Assembly: GCF_964656455.1 (NCBI RefSeq)
Contig: NC_135719.1
Span: 130,739,444 to 130,803,443, forward strand
DNA length: 64,000 nucleotides
Direction: 5' to 3'
Source: Halichoerus grypus
Lineage: Eukaryota > Chordata > Mammalia > Carnivora > Phocidae
The notes under the pieces are model-generated. The model searched no databases. It was not told where the DNA came from and was given only the letters and a program-made list of their open reading frames with translations. Position 1 is the stretch's first letter, and each line of letters opens with the position of its first letter. Positions 48,991 to 61,500 of this stretch are shown one piece after another. The translations under genes and the position numbers were made by a program.

Positions 48991-51535
48991 TAATAATTTC
49001 CTTTTATTTCATTAATGTATGTTTGTCCTATCAGCAAGGATTTAAAGTGGCTGAAACCTATTATACCCCCAAGCTTTGTTCTAGGTATTGAAAACAAGGA
49101 ATAAGATACATTCTTTGCCATCATGGATCATATTTCTTGGGGGTATTAATTTCCAGGGAAATAAACTCTTGCTCTCACCCACTGGATTTGAATAGAAATT
49201 ACTCCCATTTCAAATAAGAAATATATTACATAAAAAAAAAATTCTCAAGAGTTCTGAGTCCTGCCAATAATGCAGGAATGCTGAGAGTGGGGAAAGAACC
49301 AAATAGGAAAAAAAAAACCCAAAAAACTGTCCAGATAATATTTAATATAAGTGAAATGCAAAATTTTGATAAGAAATAACTAGTATTATGTTTACAAGAG
49401 TGTCAAAGGGGGTTTAATGCCCCCCCAAAATATCTTAACTTCTCGTTTGACCTATCGTAACATTTCTTATTCTCTTTCACAATAAAGTCACAAAGCAAGC
49501 CACCAGACTCAAAAGAAAGCGTAGCTCTTAATATCATGTGACATCTAATTTATGTTCTAATAGTAATACTATGTGTTGGTAAAATGAACTTACTTTTAAT
49601 ATTTTCACATTATTGATAACACAGACAAGGATTTTTGTGACCACACACACACAATCCAGGTCCAGAGAGGCAAACTTAGAATTTACACACCAAAAAGGTA
49701 ATTTGCCTGTGTTTTCTATGTAGCCTATTAACAAAACAGTAGGTCTAAAAATATATAGTATTATATTCCCCAAGCCCCTAAATGCTACCCATAATTAGTT
49801 TCCCAAAAATAGTAGTGGGAAAGCAAATTTGATGAAATCAAGGTGATAGATTTTTTAAAATTAATAATAATTTGCTTGCTGAATGTAGATAGCATGGAAG
49901 GATTTTCCTAACCTTTGGTTTAAAAAAAAAAAGAATCCAGGTAAAAGCACAAAGGCAATGAGAATTAACTAAGGTGCGGGAAAAAGTTCAATAAGCAATA
50001 CACGTGTGATGCTAGCAGGTGAGGCAGAGATCTTGAGAGGGTACATGAGCGCTGACCTTGGGTAAGGAAGGTGCCAGAATGACCTTCACTTAGCCAGCTC
50101 TTCAGCCCATCTTGATGTTTCTATGAGGAATCTCATGTGCCTCTCGTACAACAGGGGAAGGGCTATGTCTCACTTGACAAAGACTTCCAGGGAACCCCAC
50201 TGTATTTCAAAGAGCACACAAAACCACTTATCAAAGAAAAAAACAACTAGAGTTAGAGAGTCCTATTACTATTGAGATGAACCTATATGCAGATGGGATC
50301 TTGATAGCCATCCAGCCCAAATCCAATGTCCCTTTCAGAGCATCTGGGACGGATGGTTATTTTAACCTTTGTTTGGGCATTTGCCACAACAGGAAATTTT
50401 ACTGCTCGAGTCTATTCCTCTTTAGAACCACTTTTATTAGAAAATTCTTTCTTATGTTGAAGAAAACATCTGTCATCTATAAAGTTCCTCTTTGTTCCTA
50501 TTTTTGCCCTTTTTGAAGTTACACAGGGTAAGTCTAATTCCTCTTTTTTTTTTTATAACTCAACAGAAATTTCAAGGCAGCTATATTATTTTATTCTCTC
50601 CTATTCTATTCCCCTCTTCCTTGTATCATCAGACCCTTCACAACCCTGGGAACCTGCCTCTGGACACAATTTATTAATGTCTCTCTTAAAATATGGTACC
50701 CAGAATTGAACTCAACCCTCCATCCAGATGTGGACTGACCAATGCGGCATGCAGGGCTCCCTGGGCTTCTATTACCACAGGCTGAATGCACTGACTTTGT
50801 GAATGGTCATGATGCACTCCTGATTCAATGCTGAACTCCTATTTTGACATGAACTGCTATGAAACCAGGACTTTTCAATACCCTTCCCATCAACATACAT
50901 GTAAGTAATACCTCTCTGTATTTAGAGGGCTGTATTTAAGCAACTAGAATATAGTTTCTCATTAATGTCTACTGAATTTCATCCTTTTAGTTTCAGTCTT
51001 ATGTTCAGGTAGTTAAAAAAAAATGGTAATGATGTCTATATTCTAGTGTCAGTACATAGTTATAATTCAATGAATATTCACTGAATAAATTAATCCTAAA
51101 TCTGCCAGTCGAGACTGGATATATCGTTTATTTCTCTGTGTCATCTGACAAATCTGACAAGCATGCTTTCAGTCCCCTTACTCTCTTCTTCATAGGAGAA
51201 ACAGGCAGATAGAACGTCCCTGTAAATTGTTGAGCAGGTGTCCCGTTTGGGATGGCCAATATAGGTCGGTGTATGGTAAGAAAACACCAAGATACAAGTA
51301 AGAAGTGGAGATACAGAATGTAAACTATGAAGGGAAAGAAGACTGAGTATCCCAGACTCTTGGAATTGGAACTTAATGTTCCCAACATTAGAAAAATATG
51401 GCTTTCCCCCATCTCTACCCTAGAGACTTCTGCCTTGTAGATCTGTTACAATACTGTGATTATCAAACTCTGAATTTTGGGGAAAAGCTCATGTAAGCTC
51501 AGTTTTAAAATAGCTTTTAAAATGATCTTTTCCAC

Positions 51536-51541
51536 TTTATT
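51536..51541 (-). terminator. Candidate poly(A) signal of the spliced STON2 transcript
   Basis: This AATAAA on the minus strand is about 960 nt past the STON2 stop. Another lies at 51128-51133. Mammalian STON2 3' UTRs can be long, so a more distal site may be the main one. Confidence 0.25.
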
Positions 51542-52501
51542 TCCTGTAAATTCTGAGTTAAAGAGACATGCAACTGTCTATAGGCTTGAGGTATAAAAAG
51601 AGCTCCCAAATGCTCCTGACAAATGCCTGAGGTATAATATATATATATAGATAGATCCATTTGTTTCAGGAATCGGAAATGGCCTATATTTTTCAGTGTG
51701 AATTTGAGAATTCACTGAGATTGAAAATGTCTCCTGAATTGAATATAATCTTACAATTAATGTCCCTTTTCCCCCAGAATGAAGAAAAATAAGCTCAATT
51801 TTGCTTTCCCTTCCATAGCCACCCTTTGCAGAATGTGGGGCTAATCACAGAATAAAAAAGTATCCTATTGTGCCTTTTTTCCATTGTGTATTGTGACTCA
51901 GGGTGGTGAACCCTGGGACTAGAGAGATGGAAAAAGTGTTTCATTCAAAACAATCCAAAACTGGGAGGGAAATGTCTTGAAAACTTCTGTTGCATAGTGT
52001 TAACATTGAAAGAATGGAGACACATACCCAAGCCTAGGAGACCCAAAGAGGAAATGTGTTTTGTACCTCTTCTGAACCTTTTCTAGAGGGCGTCACAGAG
52101 GGGGATTCTCAAGACTGTGTTTTCTAGAAAATCATGGAAGTGACAGATGGACACCAGAAGGAAATCCTGCCAACACTGATGTGGAAGGTTCTCTTCCTGA
52201 CTCCAGTAGTCACAACAAGCCACACTCAAGTACTACAAGAGAAACAGAGCAAAGAGAGGGAGGCTTAATTAGACAATAAGCTCCAAAAGTCAGGGGAACC
52301 AGCTGCTTCAGGCACATCAGAGGCTCTCCAACGCAATCACCTCAAGGTTTCCTGTTAGATTACAGGTAACTACACACAGGAAGGTCCAATATACTGTTCC
52401 CAGCACAGAGTAGCCATGGTGGGTACTGCCTTGAACTCCGGCTGCTCAGGAAGACATCCTATCATGACGCTTGGGTCAGGCCCCCTTGCAAGAGGGCTTC
52501 A

Positions 52502-52585
52502 TCACTGGACCCCACACTCCCTGGGATTTTCCATTTCATCTCCTTCAAAGTCCGGCTTCAAACTCTTCTTTTGCTCAATTTCCAC
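52502..52585 (-). CDS. STON2: STON2 terminal coding exon (hydrophilic C-tail)
   Basis: After the acceptor CTCTCAACAG, 27 codons VEIEQKKSLKPDF...ECGVQ run to TGA at 52504-52502. The phase matches the preceding exon. The tail is charged and ends in ECGVQ. Confidence 0.9.
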   Translation of the reverse strand: MEIEQKKSLKPDFEGDEMENPRECGVQ

Positions 52586-55500
52586 CTGTTGAGAGCAGAA
52601 GTTGGAAAGAAATATCAGAAAGAGGAGAAAAAACATCCCAATAAGAAATAATCGCAAAGAGAGTACCTCACCAGGTTCTCTGAGAGTCCCTGTAATTTTG
52701 TCACTGTTTTGGGCTTTAGCCACATTGGAGCTACTGGCCCTGAGGACGTCATGATTCTCTACACATGCTCTTCCCTCGATCTGGAATTCCCTCTTCCTCA
52801 CAGTCCACCTGGAAAATTTTTATTCTTTGCCTTGCACAGCTGCTCAAAGGTCCCCTCTTCTGTGAGGCTGTTCTCAGCTCATTAGGGAGTTCGGTGCTCC
52901 TCCTACGCATATTTCCATGGCCCCGGGACACATGCCCAGCTCCAGCATTCCACAGGCTCCGTGGGACAGGGGCAGGCCCTCCTTTACTACTGTATCCCCA
53001 TAGTGCAGGCATGCAGCAGGCAAGCACAAAGGTTTACCAAATGAATGGATTCCTTTCCAGCCGGCTGTTTATACTCTCTATTACTTTATTGCTTTACAAA
53101 GTCTCCAAACTGGGTACGGTAGTGTTTACAGTTCTACCGGTGTTTTCTGTAAAATACTGTAGCTGTAACTGTAAAGGGATTAATAAATTCATCTTGCCTT
53201 GAAAGAGACACACACTGAAGCCTTTGACAAGTCAGAAAAGAAATACGTTAAGCAAGAGAGTTTCACAATTAAAGCTGTTCCTCTCTTTACCACTTTGGAT
53301 ATTTATGATGAAGGAAACAAAACCGTTGACTAGGGTCATGCTTGATGAAAGTGCTTTTTTTTTTTTCCTGGCCACAAGATGGAGTATTTGTTCTTTTTGG
53401 TAGTTTAAGATTTTCGATTATAGCCCAGTGACCTGGTCATATGTGTCCTGACTTTACTTAGATCTACTTCATCAACTCTGAGGCTGAAATATATGCTTTG
53501 GGTTAGCACTTTCCTGAACTCCCCTCACTTTCCAAGTTCACAACTTCTGTAACATATATTATGAATGAGAATATAATATTATGATATACTCAATCATAAT
53601 ATTCATATTATATAATGTACAATTAATAATATATATTATATAATAATAATAATCCCTTTACCCCATGACTCTTTTGATGTTCACGATGACTGAAAGACAT
53701 TATACTCTCCTCTTTCGTCTGCCTCTTTATTTTTTTCCAACCTTTCTCTTGCTCACTAGATTAGTCATTCAAATCAGAGCAGACTCATCCACAGGCATGT
53801 GTGGTGTACCTCTCTCTAAGGCAGTAAGAGAACACCTTGCATTCATGGCAGGCGCTGCTAAAGGGAACAAGATGGGGGCGGGGGAGGAGGGGAGAGGAGC
53901 AAGCAAATGATCTTGGACACATTAGCCAAATGCCTCCCGAGGTTACCTTATAGCTGTAGTGTGCGGAATAATTGACCCACTTCCTGATGTCAGTCTTGTC
54001 TTCCACGGAGATGGATCTTACAGTGGCTTTGGAGGCAGAAGTTGTGGGCATGCTGAACTCAACATTCACATGATTGGCAAATCCGGAAGGCACTTCCCGG
54101 TCAGAGCCAAGTTCAAGGTGGCAGAAGAAACAATGTGGGTGACCAGAAGCTATGAAAGGAAAAGAATCTAGACATTAGGTTCTTCAGAGAGACGTGGAAG
54201 GAGAGGCCCACAGAGCCACCTCAATTAGCAAGAAGGCCTGAAGACTGCCTGCCAGCTCAGCACTGGGCAGTCTTTCAGAGCGTCCAGTGCTGAGCAGAGG
54301 ATTTACTTCCACAGAAATCACACTGCCCGTGCCTCAGACCCTTTGAGAGAACTATCTCATTGCAGTAGCCTTGTATCCTAGCAATAAAACCCACAGCCTG
54401 AAAAACGGGTCATTCTGCCCGCTGAGGTCAGGGCGATATGGGAACCCAGCACCAATGCCAGAAACAGAGGCACAGATCTGTAGATCGGCAGAAAGGAGTA
54501 AAAGGGAGCAGCACTTAGCACCGAATAAAACATCAATGACAGCCACGTGGAGCAAAGGAATGGGTTCCCTTTGAAAGATGAGTTTTCTCAACAGCATTTC
54601 ATGTTTTTGCAAAAATGCTTTGGCACGTTTTTGTGGGTGGATGGCACATGTAAATGACGAAGCCCTTATAAACAGCGTAGATGCATGAAGGGTGTGCATG
54701 GTGCACTGGGTAGGACAGAGACTAACAGGGCACTGCATGTGGCTCCTAGCGCTCCTGCGAAGTGGCGGAGATCCTGCACCCAAGTCCTTTGTTCTCCTCG
54801 CCTCAAATCCCGATTTGGAAAGTGGAGAAACAGAATGGGTAGTAAAGGACAGTGCCAGGCATAGTCCCTTCCTGCTCTTCAATTCTATCCATCTATGGCT
54901 AGTTCTACTGTACTTGGATGGAAAACTTAAGGATTTCCATTTGAGGGTTGTTATTAGATGTCTGAGTGAAGAGAGAGATCAGTTCTGTGGCTATACCCTC
55001 TGAAAGCATGGTTTGCTGAGCACTCTGTACTGTCTCAAATGCTGCCCGCACACCCTCTCCCTGCATCTTCGTAACAATCCCTTGAGGTCATAGTCATTGC
55101 ATTCCACAGATGAGGACACAACAAAGGCTTTGGGAGGGAAAGTGAACTAGCCAAGGTCAAAGCTAGAAAGTGGCAGACTGAGGACTGAACCCAAGCACTC
55201 TGACTCCGAGATGTTTCATCCACTCTGAGTCACAGCCTCCCATAGGGTCCCCAACCTCAAGACCAGGTTGGCAGGGTGACATGAGTGGAGAAGTGAGCTG
55301 TAGGACCCCCATACAGCAACTTGCCATGGATAAACAATGTGACATGGCTTTGACTTCATTATGTAATAGCAATGGCCCTTAGTTATCTGAGCTTCCCCAA
55401 ATAAACAATTCCAATTTTCTTTATTGGCCTGGGCGGGACTTTTTAATCTCAGAGAGTGAGGACATACACACCCGCTCTCCAAGGAAAACATTACAGAGTG

Positions 55501-58500
55501 AAGTATTTGTTTTGCTCTACTTCACAAATAACATTTTTCAGTGGTTATTTCCAAAGAGTAATACTCTGGGAAACTGAGAAATTTGCACTGGCTTCTAGGA
55601 AAGAAATTTTAAGTTGGATACACATAATAGTAAAAATTACATTATCTAAAATGAATCCATGTGATTTTTTTTTAAATTACATTTGTAATTACATAGCTAT
55701 CCGTTACATTTATTACAGGACAGAGACTGTCCTGAACACTTAAAAGCATTATCTAATTTCTTTCTTAATGAGCTAGGTATTAATAACCCTCCTCTGTAAA
55801 TGAGGACAATAAGATTTCTTTGAGAGGTTTAAGTAAGTTGCCTGAGGTCACACAGCTACTAAATTGCAGCACTAGGAATAAAACTCAGATCTGATGCTGA
55901 ATTATGTCCTAAACTCCTCTCTGTGTATTGCTATAGATTTAGATCACTATAAATTACAGAGGAGTTTCTTACTTTAATTCGATGGCAACTTGAACAACAG
56001 TTTTACCTAACTACCCTTATTTGCACATGGTTGGAATAACGAGAAATCATTACTTTCCATAAAGCTGACCTCTCCGCTCACCCCTCCAAAGTATATTCAA
56101 AGCAAACTCTATGAATGTGGCATTCTTTCGTGATTCCCAGCATCAACTAATGGATGTGTAGGGCTGGTGGACAGGTAGGAAAGTGCAATTCTGAGAGCTA
56201 GTATAATTTATGGTAATGAACTAAGTGAGCCTACACATTTTGTCATCTTCCTTGATGAAGGTGAGAAAATTTAACATTAAAATTCAGATTTCCATTTTCC
56301 ATAAAAGGCAAACTATATTGAAATTGTTTTCTCTTGGTCTAATATTAGAGAACTGGAGTTCCAGCAAAGAAAGCTACCTATGCAGGACAGAATGTTTTGT
56401 TTCCTGGCAGATGATCTGGGCAAGCAGTAGGACTTGTTCTGGTACCTTCTAGGATTAAGAAAACCTCTAGGGATCAGGGTGAGAGGGGTCCTTGAATAAC
56501 CCGGTGGGAAGGCAGGGGTGGCTGGACGTGAACACGGCTGGGCTGGACCTGCCAGTTTAAACCATGCTGGACTCCAGCGGCAGCTTGTTAATCATTTGGC
56601 GGCTAGACTGGGACAAGCCCGCTGTAGCTGCAGCGATCAGGGGTGCTGACCTGCGGTCCCATGCTGCCTACGGTCTGACTGCCCTGCCTGCTGGGGGCTA
56701 GAGGTACAGGACCACCGCAGGCAGGAGTAAGCATGCAGAGGTTCTGCTCTCCTTTACTGTAAATGGAGGGGTGAGAATTATGAAAAATCTCCTGTAAAAG
56801 GCACCTTCCCAAAGCTGTCTGAAGACCAAGATGAGCTCAGAAAAGGGATGATAACTAACGGAGGGCACAATGGATGGGGAGAATAGGAGCTGGTCACAGG
56901 GAGCACTGGCGATGCTAAGAACCTGCCATCTAACTGCAATTCAGATCCTGTACATCTCAAGTTTCCAGAAAAGGGTCTTACCAATTTCCTGAATCTATCC
57001 AGAAATATACCATTGGCCAGGAGTAGTATAAGAAGACCCTTCTGGGTGTGTGTGTGGGGGGGTGGGGGTTGTTACTAAAAATGTATAACCAGGATGCCTG
57101 GGTGGCTCAGTTGGTTATGCATCTGCCTTCGGCTAGGGTAATGATCCTGGGGTCCTGGGATCGAGTCCCTGCATCGGGCTCCTTGCTCAGCGGGGGGCCT
57201 GCTTCTCCCTCTGCCTGCCACTCTCCCTGCTTGTGCTCTCTGACAAATAAATAAAATCTTTAATAAAATAAAATAAAAATGTATAACCATGAACAGCAAA
57301 AGCAGTGATGGGGGGGTAGCTTAAGTGAGAAACATTCCCAAAGATCCTTATGCTGTCCTATATTTCAAAAATCTTTCACAGGGGCGCCTGGGTGGTTCCG
57401 ATGGTTGAGCGTCTGCCTTTGGCTCGGGTCATGGTCCCAGGGTCCTGGGATCGAGCCCCACATCGGGCTCCCTGCTCCGCAGGAGGCCTGCTTCTCCCTC
57501 TCCCACTCCCCGGCTTGTGTCTCTCTCTGTCAAATAAATAAATAATTTAAAAAAATGTTTAAAAAAAAAAATCTTTCACAAATAAAGGTTCCAGTAATCA
57601 GGGAATACATTTGCAATACATAAGCTGCATTTCCTTGGCCTTGAGCCTACTGAGCACTAACCTGCTGGGAGGCATTAAGGCAAGTGTTTGCTGAAGACCT
57701 ACATGTTCCCTTGTCTTGCACCCATTTCCCCCTTTCTTTTGGTAACAATCTTCCCCCCCCTTGCTTTGGGAAATAATCTTCCCCAGCACTGCATGTCAGT
57801 CAAAATGCACTATCCTCCCCTTGACTCCTGAGCCAAGTGGCACAAGGACAGAAAATGGCTTGTGATGATTTGTCCCAATGGCTGCAGCCTGAGGAGACAT
57901 CTCAGTTCTGCTTCCAAGAGCTATCCTTTGTAGGCCTGCATGCTCAACCTTTCCAACCTTTCCTTCAGTTCCCTGAGCCACCCTCCAACAATCTTTTTTT
58001 TCTCAGTTGTCTTTGCTGCTTGTAACCCAAACCCCCTCATACAGTACTGTTAAATATCTGAGAGAAAGAACTTTGAAACAAATGAGATAGATGTGTACAC
58101 ACAGAAAACTGCAAATCTCTCTTCTCTTAGAGGAAATTCTTTCACGTTTGTGTCTATCTGGTGTCCTCCACTAAGAGGCAGCTTGGTTATTGAGAAAAGA
58201 CCCCTGGATGTGGCTTTGTGACTTCAGACAAGTCATGTTGCTCCCGGTCCTTAATTTTCTCATCTCTAGAAGGAAGAGGTTTGACTGAGTTATCCCCAAG
58301 GCCCCTTCCACCTTGAAGACTCAGTAATTCCATAATGAAGTGATCTGAATCCATGCTTCACAAACTGAAGGGCCAAACATTCCGATAAACATAAGCCTGA
58401 GGCCTTGTCTTTTCGGATGTCAAGTCTCCAGCAGGTTCAACAGTAACTTGTCCCCTTCCACCTCACTTCTCTTCTCAAGTGCCAAAGGAGAGCTCAGGGC

Positions 58501-61500
58501 TTTTCCTTTCCTCCGTCAGTTCAGACGGGTTCCGTGGCTGAGGTAGAAATCACAGTGCTATCACCAGGAGCATACAGTGCCGATTTCAGGAGAAATGAAT
58601 AAGCAAGCACAGAGAGGAAGACTTTGTTTTTAAAAATCCTGTCAGTTTAGAAACGGGGGTGGGAGTGGGGGTGTCTGGCAAATCCAGCCTCAAACACAGA
58701 GGTCCAATTGTCTCTTCATTTTGCACCACTACACCCAGTGTCTGGCACAGAATGCCCCGGTGTGTGTGTGCACGGCTTGGACGGCCTGGGGAGGTGACCA
58801 GACCGTCCTGCCTCTTGCAGTCACATCATGTCCCATGCCGGGTAGGATGACTCAGCCACTCCACACTCGGCGCAGGAAATGAAGACTCCAAACATACTAT
58901 CAGGGTTTAATAGTGAGAATGGAAGAAGAGTATTTGCGTAAGAGAAGGACATTTCCGTCAAGAATTCTTCCAAAGCGGGGCGCCTGGGTGGCTCAGTTGG
59001 TTGGGCGACTGCCTTCGGCTCAGGTCATGATCCTGGAGTCCCTGGATCGAGTCCCGCATCGGGCTCCCTGCTCGGCAGGGAGTCTGCTTCTCCCTCTGAC
59101 CCTCCCCCCTCTCATGTACTCACTCTCTCTCATTCTCTCTCTCTCAAATAAATAAATAAAATCTTTAAAAAAAAAAAAAAAAGAATTCTTCCAAAGCTTA
59201 CCCTTTCTGCTTGGCTAGGATATCTACTTTCGTTAACAAATGGGCGAAGTTTACAATAAACAAGAAGAGAAGTGGTTTAATGGATCATAGGATCATGGGC
59301 TTACTGCCTGTCACTGGGGTCACTCAGACTTACTCTAAGAAATAAGGCTATTACAGCTGGCTGGATTACTCTCTAGTTTTGTCATTTCATTAAATTCACT
59401 GGACCCCCGAGGAAAGTCATCGCCTTCTGTGCTCACTCAGGCAGAACAGCATCCCTGATAGCTATGAGCAACCCAGCTCGGGCCGGTAAGCTTGCTTTCT
59501 TTGTTTCAATCAAACATACCTTCCTTTACTTTGTGTCTGATAGAATTTCAGCCCTTTTGGCCTTTCTGGTCCCGGCTGGATCTTCAGTCTGATCAGAAGC
59601 CCTTTGTCCTCTTCCCCATCCTCAAATCCCAACTCTGAGTTGGAGATGTTATGACTGACAGGTCTCGCACAGGGAGACTGGAATCATTAGTCTGACTCCT
59701 CCCCTGTACTGTATATATGACTGGCCATAAACTGGCCCCTTTACCTACTCAAGGCAGTGAGAAAGATACCTCTTCAGAACCCAGAGGCTTTCTAGGATCT
59801 AGAAATAGACAGCTTCCAGCACCACAGGTAATACTTAAATGAGTCAGAAAAAGAATACAAATTCGTAAGTTGCTATGCAAATCTGCTTAGCAGCTAGCTG
59901 AGAAGAATAACGCAGAGTTTTCTAGAAGTAGGATAATAAGGGAGTGAGAAAACGGAGTGAACTAGGTCATTCGTGTTTGTTACTTACTTTTTGCTCAAGT
60001 ATTTTTGCTTCTCTGGTCCCACTTCTCCGTTAACCTTATTTCTGTCACACAACAAAACCCAGCCCTTCATAGGGGAACAGAATGCAGAACTCTGACCCCA
60101 GCTCTCGTGTGACCATGTGGCAGTTTTCACAGAAGAGAAACCACTACCTACCTGAATTTTTGTCAGGCAGTCGGTTTATCCTCCACACAATGGAGTTGAA
60201 GGCATGTTCATACTTGGCAGTTCCCAGAGTTACTCTCATGACAGGCTCAGAGCCAGACATACTAGTTGAGCCAAAACTCGCCCCCCGGTTCACTTTGGCT
60301 TTTAAAGACTTTTCCCCCAGGACGCTTTCCCTGCGGAAGTTTTTCACCCACTCACTGGGCACAGGGTAACGAACCATCACATTCTCACAGGGCACCTGAG
60401 TGAGCGGGTCTCGGTTAGAGGAGAAGCCGGCTGACATCCTAAGCCAGCTCTGCACCTCCACCTCTGCCCCGTTGATGCTTGCTGCTGTCCTGAGCGTGAA
60501 AGGCAAGGTCTTCTCCGCAAATACTGTCCTGAACCGCATGAGCTCAAACCGGCAGGCATCCAAAGGGTTGAACAGAATAACCCGTGAGTTGTTGAATACA
60601 TCCTCATCCACACACCCATGAAAACGGCACTGATGGAGCTTGATCCACTTTGTGGTGGTGGTGGGCATGATGTCTTGCCGGGAAACTATTTCGTTCCCTT
60701 TGACGAGGACATCGTTGAGGCCCAGGCGGCACTCTGCCAGCCCAGAGAGGAAACTCAGAATGTGGATCCGTGTCAAGACATGGTGCTGGAGAATCTGGTT
60801 GTCTCCTTTGCTCACAATGCCAGAGAATTCATCCTTGACATCCACAGTAATCTCCTCTTCAAGGTAGTTCAAGCCAACTGTGCTCAAGTCCACTGACAAC
60901 ACTGGCAGATTCATGAGCTGGTCCTGAACAGCGCGGATGAAACTCAGGAAGTCATCATAATTGGTGGTGCCCAGCTTCATCACTTGTTCCCTCTCTGCTG
61001 TGTGGGCCACAGCAGGTTTGGGCTGGTATTTCTTCTTCTCCTTGTAGGTGACACGGTCTATTCGCAAGCTGTGGATCCTGCCATTCTCGTCATAGTTTTG
61101 GAGCCGGGGTTCCGAAATTTCATGGCAGATCTCCAGCTTGAACTCACGGAATGGTTTTTCTAGACCCTGCTCATAATACAGCTGCAGGTAACCACTGTCT
61201 GTCAGTTTGATGTAGATGGGTCCCCAGTGCCTAGATGACATGATGTTTTTCTTCTCAGGGATCCTTAGCATCATTGGCCACCCATCCCTGGGCTGGGACA
61301 GTGCTGAACCAGGTGGGTGGTCATCTAGTTCAACCCAGGCTATAGGGTCATCATCTGGTAATGTCACACTGCCTAAACGATCAGGATCATCAATCTGGAG
61401 TTGTTTGAGTTTTTCAACAGCATCAGAGTGGGACTGGTTTTTGCTTGAGTCATCAAAACTGATGGCATCCTGATAGATGACAATGAGAGAATCTCTTTGG

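Larger units (their letters stand above)
52586..53946 (-). other. STON2: STON2 last intron
   Basis: The 1361-nt intron includes an L2-like fossil (52765-53050), an AT-rich inverted repeat (53555-53655) and the read-through coding tail at its 5' end. Confidence 0.8.
54150..60151 (-). other. STON2: STON2 intron between the large and penultimate exons
   Basis: The 6-kb intron holds three young SINEs (57092-57274, 57381-57566, 58977-59181, all plus) and three MIR-like fossils. A 176-codon minus-strand open frame (54352-54882) is unrecognised and probably chance. Confidence 0.8.

Noticed and set aside
52749..53202. Overlapping frames of 92 and 145 codons in the last STON2 intron
   Set aside because: They sit on an L2 fossil, are out of frame with STON2, and show no coding signal.
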